Below, piece by piece: positions 32,801 through 40,300 of a stretch of DNA of 55,449 nt. The notes beneath the pieces are model-generated. The model searched no databases. It saw only the letters and a list, made by a program, of their open reading frames with translations, and was not told where the DNA came from. How positions within the stretch are numbered: the stretch's first letter is position 1; every line of letters starts with the position of its first letter. Origin of the DNA: JAGQRJ01 sp041402045 (GTDB lineage Bacteria; Planctomycetota; J058); contig JAWKSZ010000056.1 in assembly GCA_041402045.1 (NCBI GenBank), forward strand, positions 1 through 55,449. Reading direction: 5' to 3'. The position numbers and the translations under genes are program-made.

Positions 32801-33323
32801 CGAGCTCGACCAGGCTGCCGGCGCTCGAGGCCGCGCGCCAGGCGGCGAGCTCGTGGGGCCACACGGCGTCGCGCCAGGCGTCGAGGGACTCGGCGCCTCC
32901 CAGCTCGAGCAAGGTCCCGGCGGCGTTCGCGAGTCCGGGCGCGCCCAGGGCGCGGCGCAGCCCGGCCAACCCGAACAGCCAGGGTCGCCCGTCGGCGTCG
33001 ACCCACAGGTCGGCTGGGGCCAGGGCCAGGTGCAGGTCCCGCGCGCGCAGGGCGCGGTCGAGCTGACCGAGGAGCGGCGCGAGGTCCGCCAACGCCGCGG
33101 GGCTGGGGGCGAAGGGCGCGCCCCCCGAGCCTGCGCGCAGCAGCCAGGCGCCGTCGGCCTCGGCCAGGATCGTAGGCACCAGGCCGCTCAGCTCGGAGAG
33201 CCAGCCCCAGCGCTGGGTCAGCCACCGCACCCGCGCGGCGGTCCAGCGTGCCGGGGGGCGATACGTCCAGGCCCCGTTGGCTCCGGGGGAGCAGCTCGCG
33301 CCCAGGTGCGTCCACTCGCTCAC
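29850..33323 (-). CDS. pseudokinase-like N-terminus fused to multiple fibronectin-III-like domains
   Basis: 1157 residues. The first about 150 have the outline of a degenerate kinase C-lobe: ALRARDLHLALAPADLWV, then DGRPWLFGLAGLRRAL stands where HRD-x-KP-x-N-x-L and DFG would be, but all catalytic residues are missing. From about 320 to the end are repeated beta-sandwich segments of fibronectin-III type (for example YRYTARLVHG, YRVVRVAAGG, YRYAVSCEWA, YRLVVTLSVHG). No signal peptide or transmembrane helix, so it is probably cytoplasmic. It starts at a GTG overlapping the VWA gene stop (GTGA) and surely works with that protein. No named family recognised. Confidence 0.75.
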   Translation of the reverse strand: MSEWTHLGASCSPGANGAWTYRPPARWTAARVRWLTQRWGWLSELSGLVPTILAEADGAWLLRAGSGGAPFAPSPAALADLAPLLGQLDRALRARDLHLALAPADLWVDADGRPWLFGLAGLRRALGAPGLANAAGTLLELGGAESLDAWRDAVWPHELAAWRAASSAGSLVELGRDLADHGAARRGTATRCFPASAGAGWVLGPAPAEPDHTARWALDPAHDRLRVLVQPRHPLRSLEAVRARRAAFLAQHPGATPGPTLDPWLAQAPAPELRHAEPSALSPPPLLPWVAARPAPAPPRLRVTKAEAGAELSLEALPAGTSAVVFVRCGAEDPWVPDDGAEPVEVSVEALPYVDPTPAERYAAFARVDGRLAPPGLASYWGGPEVLDFACEPGIGCVHLRWDAEPEALIEVYADGRLAHSEQGSGTWVHDCLDPDQRVRYRVCVSLSDGSRSPGAEGAAVALGPPPALTGLEAQGGNLQAALRWTWPASSSYDRLEVTRDPAFPEGPRVLRRGAEPELVDLEVDPGVCYRYTARLVHGETRAMQSAEAQATPWAELEAVAAEPGGEAVCLSWELPPGLDPAAAEVVAVRNLERPPADLADGAPLSGLARGSHVDAPLPVGAPVHYRLALRLGGVTSEGRLVEAAPREPAGALGPVELEAQQGSLSLRVTPPTERCEALQVYVRAPQEAWRLLETAPAGEPLTLELPARPGVPTRVRVVPVHAGSPDPAQAVEREATAWDDLTALTAPPRGDCVELRWSPPAAPPAGYRVVRVAAGGRAGEERTWSLGPDATSLVDEDVTPRQSYRYAVSCEWAAGGEVRAHEVEVTALASPPDLPQVELRSEPGAVLVRYLPVPASARLHASGAAVFRSSRPAPEFEALLDRGATFDLHAAEDLGLTELALRPRSKRKELVRCPAPPSGELATYVVASLNGSLARPVLIRPILGLSDDFAELRSTSRGGAPHLSWSWPPFLEGPVHVTRLVLERGLQDVPPSLAGDELEALSAPFSAELPPTATSFVDDEAPSFLSWGYRLVVTLSVHGEAFEVAGPRLVLPPTLGGTLSISAQQPRGLFGSKQRVEISLSCPAPRWPAFDIVRAVGNQQAGKVVCSFSGGEPQGRFVDDDLANFSAGTRLRYRVELKRSTDRLGFEVSEAEVQLG

Positions 33324-36259
33324 TGGGACACCTCGCGCACCGCGGCCAGGAGGTCCGCGTCCGGCGCGCCCCCGACGAAGGGGACCTCGCGCTCGCCGTC
33401 GGGCAGCAGGGCGCGCAGCTTGGCGTGGGCCGGGGCCACCCACGCCAGGCTCCCGCTGGCCGGGACGAGGGACGCCCGCGGGCCCAGAGGGCCAGGCTCG
33501 AGCCCCGCTGCGCCCCAAGCGAACCAGCGCCCGGGCGGGTCGAGGGCGTAGTGCGCGTCGCCGGGGTCCGGCTCGAGGGCGGCGATCAGCGCCGCGGGGA
33601 GCTCCCCCGCGGCCTCGAGCGCGTGAGGACACGCCGCGTTGGCCGGCACCGCGCCGGCGACGCGCACGCGGAGCACCCGCGCGAACTCCGTCGGGGCGTC
33701 GCCGCCCGCGACGAAGTCGCTGAGCCACACGACCTCGGCGTCCGCCGGCGAGTAGCCTGCGCGCGCGAGCTCGCGCGCGGCCAGCTCCCAGCCCGCGGCG
33801 GCGCGGGTGACGCGGGCGCCCACGCGGTCGAGGCAGGCCAGGTCCAAGGCCGGGCGCGGGGCCGGGGCCAGGAGCCCCGAGAGCACGGCGTCCTGTGCGT
33901 AGGCCACGGCCGCGACGAGTCGACGGGGGGCCACGCCCGTCAACAGCCGGTTGGCGGCGAGGATCGCCTGGGTGACCCCCGCTCCGCCGAGGGACCCGCT
34001 CACGTCCACGAGCACGAGCAGGGGCGACCAGGTCGGGTGCTCGACGACGCCGAGGACGTCGCCCGAGGGCAGGGTCGCGCGCCGCGCGCCGAGCTCAGCC
34101 ACCGAGCACCTCCTGCGCGACCAGGCGGAAGCGTCCGTCCACCGGCGGAGCCTGCCCAGACCGCTCGCGTGGAGCTCGGCGTCGAGGCCGAGGACGACCT
34201 CGCGCGAGGCGTCCGGCTCCAGCGTGGACCCCAGCTCCGCCGCCCCGAACGGCTCCGCGGCGAGGTAGACGTCGAGGGCCAGGTCGCGCAGCTCGCGCCA
34301 CGCGGGCAGCGGCGCGGCGGGGGCGAGGGCGGCGAGGGCCGGGGCGAGCTCCGCCAGGGTCTCCGGCGGCTCGAGGCCGCGGGTCCGCGCGCGGGCGCGG
34401 AGGCGCTCCACGTCGGCGCGCTGCGCCGCGGCGAGGTCGCCGAGGCTCCCCGCGAGGTCGAGGCCGGCGAAGGCCCAGCCCTCGCCGACCTGACGCAGGG
34501 CGCTCAGGGGGTCTTGCCCCAAGGCGAACCCGGCGGCGTGCAGCGCTGCCAGGGCAGGGGTCACCGCGCTCCAGGCGGCGTCGCACGCGCCGAGGGGCAG
34601 GCCCGGGACGCGGTGGCACACCGCCACCCGCCCCAGGGGGGCGACGTCGTCTACCGCGTAGGGGGTCTCGGCGAGGCCCGGCTCAGGGGCGAGGCGCGCG
34701 GCGGGGAGCTCGCCGCTCAAGGGGCGCAGCACGGCGGAGCGCCCCCGGTAGAGCGCGTCCCAGGAGCCGTCGGGGCGCGCCCGCACGAGGAGCGTCTCCT
34801 CGCCGGCAGCGTCGGTGAGCAGCGCCAGCGCGAGGTCCAGAGGCAGCGCGGCGCCGAGGGCCCCCGCCACGCTCGCGGGCTCGAGGCCGCGCGCTGTTTC
34901 GCTCAGCGCGAACCCGGCAGGGCCGACGTCGAGCAGCGCGTCCACCAGCGCCTGGGGCGGCTCGCCGCCGCGCGGCCCGCGCCACGCGTAGAACCGACAC
35001 AGCCGCGCCAGGCCTACCGGGTCCCCAGGGTCGACGTCGCCCGGGGTCTCGTCGGCGGCGGCGAGCACGGCGAAGGCCAGGGCCTCGGTCTCGGCGCCGC
35101 CGCGGCCGAGCAGCTCGCGGGCCGCGTCGCGCACGTCTTCGCCCTCGGCCGCGCGCAGCGCCAGGAGCGTGGCCGCCGCGCGCGGGTCGGCGCTGGCGGC
35201 CTCGAGGGCCGTGCGCGCCCGGGCGCGCTCCGGCGCGGTCCAGCGCGGGGCGTCCTGGTCGAGCTCGCGCAGGCGCTCCTCGACGGGCGCCCAGGCGCCG
35301 TCGGCGAGCGCGCGCGCGACCAGGGCGTCCAGCGGCGCGAGCTCGGGGAACCACGCCGCGCAGGCGACCTCCGTCCCCCGGCGCAGGCGCGCGCGCCGCA
35401 GCGCCGCGGGGCGCTCGCGGTCGGCGAGCACGAAGCCGAGCCAGCCGCCGGCGGGGCGCGGGAGCGGCGCGTCGCCGGGGGCGCCGTCCAGGGCCGCGCG
35501 CAGCGCCGCGCCCCTCGGCGGGAGCCAGGCCGGCGCGGGGCCCGCGCCCTGGAGCGCGTCGAGGGCCGCGCGCACCGGCGGCGGGCAGGCGTCCGGGGCG
35601 ACCGACGTCTCGCCCTCGAGGACCGCGGCGGCCAGGCGGTGTTCCAGCTCGGGGTCCAGCGGCCAGGGACCCCGCCAGGGGTCCCACAGCAGCGCGCCCA
35701 GCGCGGCTTGGGCCAGGGGGGAGACCCCCACGGCGCGGTCTGCGCGCAGGAGCTCCAGGAGCGCCGCCGCCGCGCTGGCGGAGGACGCGCGCAGCGCGGC
35801 CGCCCGCGCCAAGGTGCGCGCCGCGGGAGGAGCCTCGAGGGTGGTCTGCAGCAGGTCCCCTACCGCGACCGCGTCGCCCTGGCGCAGCGCCCGGCGCAGG
35901 AGGTCGGCCAGCGCGACCGGGAGGTCGGCCAGCAGCGGCTCGGCGGCGGCGGGGCGGGGCCAGCCGCCGCCGAGCACCGCCGCCGCCGGCTCGGGGGCCC
36001 ACACCCGCGCACCCTGCCGGAGGTCCCCGGCGTCGCAGCCCAGGCAGGCGGGCAAGCCGTCGCCCTCGACGCGACCGCGCGAGCGCCAGCCGAGGGCGGC
36101 CAGCTCGCGCTCCGCCACCCCCGCCGGCGTGACCAGGCCCAGGCTCGCGAACAACGACCCCGGGTGCCACCCGCGCGCGGCGGCGCGGACCTCCGTCGGG
36201 AGGGCCGCTTGGTGTGCTGCGCTCAGGGGGACCAGCACGCCGCTGGGGTTACGACCCAT
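33320..36259 (-). CDS. large protein with a pseudokinase-like region and a C-terminal VWA domain
   Basis: 979 residues, Ala/Arg/Leu-rich. The N-terminal 500 are mostly helical. Around 490-640 the order ALYRGRSAVLRPL, APLGRVAVCHRVPG, LAALHAAGFALGQDPLSAL and WAFAGLDLAGSLGDL mimics a kinase fold without HRD or DFG. A von Willebrand A domain begins near 740 with an intact metal-ion site DVSGS and later VVWLSDFVAGG. ATG at 36259 supported by GGAGG six bases upstream. Coupled to the downstream Fn3-like gene. VWA plus (pseudo)kinase pairs occur in TerY-P-like and other multi-component systems, but no PP2C, AAA+ or Ter gene is adjacent. Confidence 0.78.
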   Translation of the reverse strand: MGRNPSGVLVPLSAAHQAALPTEVRAAARGWHPGSLFASLGLVTPAGVAERELAALGWRSRGRVEGDGLPACLGCDAGDLRQGARVWAPEPAAAVLGGGWPRPAAAEPLLADLPVALADLLRRALRQGDAVAVGDLLQTTLEAPPAARTLARAAALRASSASAAAALLELLRADRAVGVSPLAQAALGALLWDPWRGPWPLDPELEHRLAAAVLEGETSVAPDACPPPVRAALDALQGAGPAPAWLPPRGAALRAALDGAPGDAPLPRPAGGWLGFVLADRERPAALRRARLRRGTEVACAAWFPELAPLDALVARALADGAWAPVEERLRELDQDAPRWTAPERARARTALEAASADPRAAATLLALRAAEGEDVRDAARELLGRGGAETEALAFAVLAAADETPGDVDPGDPVGLARLCRFYAWRGPRGGEPPQALVDALLDVGPAGFALSETARGLEPASVAGALGAALPLDLALALLTDAAGEETLLVRARPDGSWDALYRGRSAVLRPLSGELPAARLAPEPGLAETPYAVDDVAPLGRVAVCHRVPGLPLGACDAAWSAVTPALAALHAAGFALGQDPLSALRQVGEGWAFAGLDLAGSLGDLAAAQRADVERLRARARTRGLEPPETLAELAPALAALAPAAPLPAWRELRDLALDVYLAAEPFGAAELGSTLEPDASREVVLGLDAELHASGLGRLRRWTDASAWSRRRCSVAELGARRATLPSGDVLGVVEHPTWSPLLVLVDVSGSLGGAGVTQAILAANRLLTGVAPRRLVAAVAYAQDAVLSGLLAPAPRPALDLACLDRVGARVTRAAAGWELAARELARAGYSPADAEVVWLSDFVAGGDAPTEFARVLRVRVAGAVPANAACPHALEAAGELPAALIAALEPDPGDAHYALDPPGRWFAWGAAGLEPGPLGPRASLVPASGSLAWVAPAHAKLRALLPDGEREVPFVGGAPDADLLAAVREVSQ

Positions 36260-36408
36260 ACAGAGCCTCCGGGGGGACCGACGGTAGAGGATCCGCCCCA
36301 CCCCGGCAACCGCCTCCGGTCGGGGCGCGTGCGGGCCGCGCACTCTTTGGCTTTGTGCTTCCCCGGGGGGACCCGCTCCCGTGTAATGCGTCGCGGAGGA
36401 GGGCGTCC

Positions 36409-37242
36409 ATGCTGGGACGGATCGCGTTCGCGCTGCTGTGGGTGGGGGTCGCCGCGCTGCCCTCCAGCGCGCAGCAGAGCCAGCCCCTCACCCGGCACCC
36501 GATCGTGCTGATCCACGGCGCCGCGGGCTTCGACTCCCTGGGGCCGATCGACTACTTCAACGACGTCGCCCAGAGCCTGCGCGGCATGGGGGCCGAGGTG
36601 CTCGTGCCCTCGACCTCGCCGATCCACCGCACCGCGCACCGCGCGGCGCTGCTCAAGGACCAGATCCTCGCGGCCTACCCGGACCCCGCGGTCAAGCTGA
36701 ACCTGATCGCGCACAGCCAGGGCGGCCTCGACGCGCGGTTCATGATCACGCACCTGGGCATGGCCGACCGCGTCGCGAGCCTCTCGACGGTCGGCACCCC
36801 GCACCGCGGGGCCCTCCACGCCGACCTCCTGCTCGCCGGGACCCCCGGGGTGGCCGAGCGCCTGGCGGGCCAACTGCTCGGGCTCTTCGGCTGGGACCCT
36901 GGGCTGGTCGAGGACGTGAGCGTGCGCCACATGGCGCTGTTCAACGCGCTGACGCCGGACGATCCGCGGATCCTCTACCAGTCCTGGGGGGGCCAGGCGA
37001 CGCTCACGGGCTTCGGCTCCCCCGGGCGGCTGACCTTCGTGTTCTATCCGACCTACGTCGTGCTCCGCGCGACCCAGGGCGCGAACGACGGCATGGTGCC
37101 CCTGAGCTCGACCCGCTGGGGTGTGTGGCGCGGTGTCCTGCCCACCGACCACGGCGGGCTGATCGGCTGGGGCTTCGACGGCTGGGACCACGTGCGCTTC
37201 TACGAGGGCGTGGCCCTCGAGCTGGCCCTGCTGGGGTATTAA
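36409..37242 (+). CDS. secreted triacylglycerol lipase (Pseudomonas family I-like)
   Basis: 277 residues. A signal peptide (about 1-22, ending SSAQQ) precedes an alpha/beta-hydrolase like Pseudomonas/Burkholderia lipases: RHPIVLIHGAAGFDS (oxyanion-hole HG), IDYFNDVAQSLR, the nucleophile elbow HSQGG, STVGTPHRG, and the candidate Asp in GANDGMVP with His in WDHVRF. It cleaves ester bonds of lipids outside the cytoplasm. ATG with GGAGGAGGG upstream. No lipase-specific foldase (Lif) gene is nearby. Its stop codon is the first base pair of a very long hairpin. Divergent from the VWA gene across 149 bp. Confidence 0.9.
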   Translation: MLGRIAFALLWVGVAALPSSAQQSQPLTRHPIVLIHGAAGFDSLGPIDYFNDVAQSLRGMGAEVLVPSTSPIHRTAHRAALLKDQILAAYPDPAVKLNLIAHSQGGLDARFMITHLGMADRVASLSTVGTPHRGALHADLLLAGTPGVAERLAGQLLGLFGWDPGLVEDVSVRHMALFNALTPDDPRILYQSWGGQATLTGFGSPGRLTFVFYPTYVVLRATQGANDGMVPLSSTRWGVWRGVLPTDHGGLIGWGFDGWDHVRFYEGVALELALLGY

Positions 37243-37335
37243 ACCGGCGTTCACGATCCTGAGCGGTCGAGTGTGGTGGCTGGTCCCTCGGCGGTCTAGC
37301 ACTCGCTCGCCCGCTCAGGATCGTGACGCCGGTTT
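37240..37335. repeat. long bipartite hairpin at the lipase 3' end
   Basis: Left arm 37241-37266 (AAACCGGCG...GAGCGG) and right arm 37311-37335 (CCGCTC...CCGGTTT) are complementary over 25 bp with a single extra T on the left. Inside, CGAGTG (37268-37273) pairs with CACTCG (37300-37305). The structure begins at the TAA stop codon of the lipase gene. It is far longer than a normal intrinsic terminator and has no T-tract. Confidence 0.8.
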
Positions 37336-37458
37336 CTAGGAGAGGCTCCGCCCGCGGCGGGAGCGGTCAGCGCTGCCACGTCCCAGCTGATCCCTCGTTG
37401 CCCCCATGCGCTCCTGCCGCGCGCCAGAGAGCTCTTCGCTTGGCGGAGCTGCTCATGG

Positions 37459-37539
37459 CTAAACGGAATGCACGATTCGTCGGCGGCCGGAGGGGGGGTC
37501 GTGGTGTTCGACCCCCCAGAATCGTGCAATTCCGTTTAG
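37459..37539. repeat. long bipartite hairpin at the UbiA-like gene 3' end
   Basis: Left arm 37459-37478 (CTAAACGGAA...) and right arm 37519-37539 pair over 20 bp with one extra base on the right. An inner perfect stem GGGGGGTC (37493-37500)/GACCCCCC (37510-37517) closes a nine-base loop. The right arm contains the TAA stop of the minus-strand UbiA-like gene. It mirrors the hairpin after the convergent lipase gene. The intervening 37336-37458 holds no gene. Confidence 0.8.
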
Positions 37540-38330
37540 GGACCGCTCAGCAGCCAGGCCACCAGGCCGGGCAACCCCAACGCGCCGTCGACCCCCAGCG
37601 CGCAGTAGCGTCGGAGGTCGACCCGAGGGCGCACGAGGAGCGCCGCGAAGGCGGCGCTGGTGACCAGGTCCGGGAGCGCGCGCTGGGGCGCCTCGCGCCC
37701 CAGGCCCAGCACGAGCAGCGCAGCGGCGGCGCCCACGAGCCCCCAGCACACCCCGAGGGTCCCGCGTCGCCCCCAGCGCGCCGCCCAGGTCCGCTCGCCG
37801 CTGGCGGCGTCGCCCGCCAGGTCGCGCAGGTCGAACAGCAGGCAGCCGCACACCACGTGCAGCGCGCGCGCGGCCAGGACCGCGCCGTCGTCGAGGCCGA
37901 GGGGCAGCCCGGCCTGCACGTGGGGGATCCACACACTGCCCCCGGCCCACAAGGCGCCGATCGTGAGCGGCTTGATCGGGGTCAAGAAGCGCCGCAGGAC
38001 GGGGACCAGGCGCAGGCCGTAGAGCCCGGTGCAGCCGCCGAGCACGAGCAGCGCGAGCTGCGTGCGCAGGGGCAGGGTCAGGGCGAGGGCCGCGGTCCCC
38101 GCGCTGGCGAGCAGGACCTGGACTCCCAGGAGCCGCCGGTGCGCGGCGACCCAGGCCGCGCGGGCGGGGACGTTGGCCGCGTCCGCCGGGGCGGCGTCGA
38201 ACAGGCGGTCCGCGCCGTAGACCGCGGCGGTCGCCAGCCCGGCGAGGGCGACCAGCGGCCAGGCGAGCGGGAGCGCGCACACCCAGGCGCTGGACGCCGT
38301 GAGCGCGGCCGCGACGCCGGCCACGAACAC
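37536..38330 (-). CDS. UbiA-family prenyltransferase-like membrane protein
   Basis: 264 residues from a GTG, with about seven to eight hydrophobic helices. The two metal/diphosphate sites of the UbiA superfamily are recognisable: YGADRLFD (about 45) in place of NDxxDxxxD, and DLRDLAGD (about 155) for the second Asp-rich loop, plus a helix-edge TPIKPLTIG. UbiA enzymes attach prenyl chains to aromatic or other acceptors; the acceptor is unknown, and the weak first motif may mean a divergent substrate. The start is uncertain: a CTG just at the stop codon of the kinase gene would add 17 residues. The stop codon sits inside a long hairpin. Confidence 0.72.
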   Translation of the reverse strand: MFVAGVAAALTASSAWVCALPLAWPLVALAGLATAAVYGADRLFDAAPADAANVPARAAWVAAHRRLLGVQVLLASAGTAALALTLPLRTQLALLVLGGCTGLYGLRLVPVLRRFLTPIKPLTIGALWAGGSVWIPHVQAGLPLGLDDGAVLAARALHVVCGCLLFDLRDLAGDAASGERTWAARWGRRGTLGVCWGLVGAAAALLVLGLGREAPQRALPDLVTSAAFAALLVRPRVDLRRYCALGVDGALGLPGLVAWLLSGP

Positions 38331-39977
38331 ACCCGAGTCCAGGAGGTAGGCCTCCCCCTGCGCGGCTCGCGTCGTCGAGGTCAGCGGCTGAGCCTGTGGA
38401 GCTCCGACACCACCGCCTGGTCGAGGGAGCGGGCCAGGGTGTCGAAGGCCGTGCGCTGCTGAGCGGGCTCGAGCTGGCGCAGCTGCGCCGCCGCCTCCTG
38501 CAGCAGCGGCGGGTCGTAGGCCACGAGGGCTTCGACCAGGGCCAGCCGCGCCGCAGGGGTCGGGTCCACCCCGCGGGCGCGGGCCAGGTCGACCCGCGCG
38601 CGGAGCAGGGAGACGACGCCGGCGCGCCGCGCCGACTCGTCGTGGTCCTCGCTGCGCAGCACGTCGAGCAGCGGCGCCCAGGCCGCCTCGTCGGAGGGGT
38701 CGCGCCGCAGCCGGGCGAAGGCGCTGCTCTGGGCCTGCCCGGCCTGACCGAGGCGCGCAGGCGCCGGCCACCAGCGCTCGAGCTGCGTCGACCCGCGCTG
38801 GATCAGGTCGCGCTCGAGGGCGTCGCTCAGCTCGAGGCTCAGGGCGTAGTGCCAGAAGAAGCGCAGCTCGGCGTCGCTGGGCGCGGCCGCCGTGCTCGAC
38901 GCCCCGCGCGCGTCGGCGAGGGTCGCGAAGAACCCGGCGCCGGTGCCGGCGCTGGCGGCGTAGCGCCGCTGGGCTTCCCCCTGGCGCCCGAGCACCCACG
39001 CCCCGTGCCCCCACAGCAGCGGGCTGTCGACGGGACCGGGCGAGACCCGGCTGCCGCGGAGCACGACGCGCTCGAGCTCCAACGTGTTGGCGAACAGCCC
39101 GCTCTCGCCGGCGCCCTTGCTGGCCACCGCGGCCAACTGATCGACCGCCTCTCGCCCGCTGGGCAGCGCGCCGGCGACCCGCAGCAACGGCTCACCTCGC
39201 TCGTCGCTGAGGGTCGCGTTGAAGCGGTGCCCGCCGCGGAGGTCCGGCAGCAGCACGAAGCGCAGGCGCACGCGCTCGCAGGCCGTGGGGCGGCTCAGGG
39301 GGTAGCGCTCGTCCTCGACCACGAGCTCGAGCTGGGTCCGCCCCGGCGCTGGGTCCCAGCGCAGGCCATACAGCAGGCGCGACGCGGCGAAGACTCCCAC
39401 CTGGAAGTCCGCGTCCCCGGCGCCGCCGAGGCGCAGCTCCGCTTCGAGGGCCAGGCTGCTGCCCTCGCCCACGGCGACCGGGCGCGAGACCCCGCAGTTG
39501 AGCGCGCCGTCGCTGCGCAGCACCAGGGTCGCGCCTTCGCCGCGGTAGGCGACCAGCGGGCTCGTGGCCAAGAGCTCGGGCGAGGCCGCCGACAGCTCGA
39601 GCTGCGGTCCGTCCTCGAGCCCTGCGCAGGCCACGCGCACGGCCTCCCACCGCGCGCGCTCCGTCGAGGTCTGGGCCTCGCGCTCGCCGACCTCGGCCAC
39701 CGCGGCGGCGCCGACCGCGTCGCCGGACGCGAGCAGCGCCTCGGCCACGCCGGAGGCCAGCGCGGGGCGCTCGGCGGGCTGCGCCAGCTCCCACGCGCGG
39801 CGGGCGTCGAGCGCGGCCGCTGCGTCGGCCGGATCGTCGCGGCCCGCTGCCAAGGCCGCCTCGGCCGCGAGCAGCGCGCGGGCGGCCGGGCTCAGCGCCA
39901 GGCTGCAGTCCTCGAGGGGGAGCTCCAGGCACGCCGCGATCCGCGCCCGATCGAGGGGCGAGTCCGGGAGCAGACGC

Positions 39978-40300
39978 TGCCGCGCGGGTCGGGGAGGCGC
40001 GCGCCCCACACCTCTCCCGGGAGCTGCCACTCCGCCTGGCCGTCCTGGTCGAGGTCGACGGTGAGCGGGGCGCGCTCGAAGGCAGGCGCGGCAGGTCGAG
40101 ACCCAGCGCGGTCGACGGGGCGGCGAGCCCGTCGAGGGCGATCCACTCCAGGCGATACCCGGCCTCGGAGCGGTAGTGCCGCACCAGGAGCGGGCGGTCG
40201 TCGAGCACGGTGGTCCAGGCCAGGAGCTCGCGCGCGCGGGGGGACGTCCCAGCGCTGGAGGCCGCCTTCGGGGGCCAGCACGTGGATCGCCGCGGGTCGT
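39978..40300 (-). other. frameshift cluster in the kinase gene
   Basis: Plausible protein alternates between reading frames here: AWAREPNGDDP, then IHVLAPEGGLQRWDVP in another frame, then LLAWTTVLDDRPLLV back in the first, then LTVDLDQDGQAEW, then RLLPDSPLDRARI in the third. Two breaks lie at short C runs (CCC near 40295, C6 near 40240), typical places for single-base errors. Confidence 0.75.

Noticed and set aside
33320..36259. TerY-P or MoxR-VWA system
   Set aside because: No PP2C phosphatase, active kinase, AAA+ ATPase or tellurite-resistance gene is adjacent.
30207..36511. Very long open frames on the plus strand opposite the VWA and Fn3-like genes
   Set aside because: They are Arg/Gly/Ala-rich, have no recognisable domains, and mirror the third-position GC bias of the minus-strand genes, which have clear domains and coupled starts.
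37240..37539. Integron attC sites or a transposon with terminal inverted repeats
   Set aside because: The stems lack the GTTRRRY/RYYYAAC ends of attC, the two hairpins are unrelated in sequence, and no integrase or transposase lies between them.
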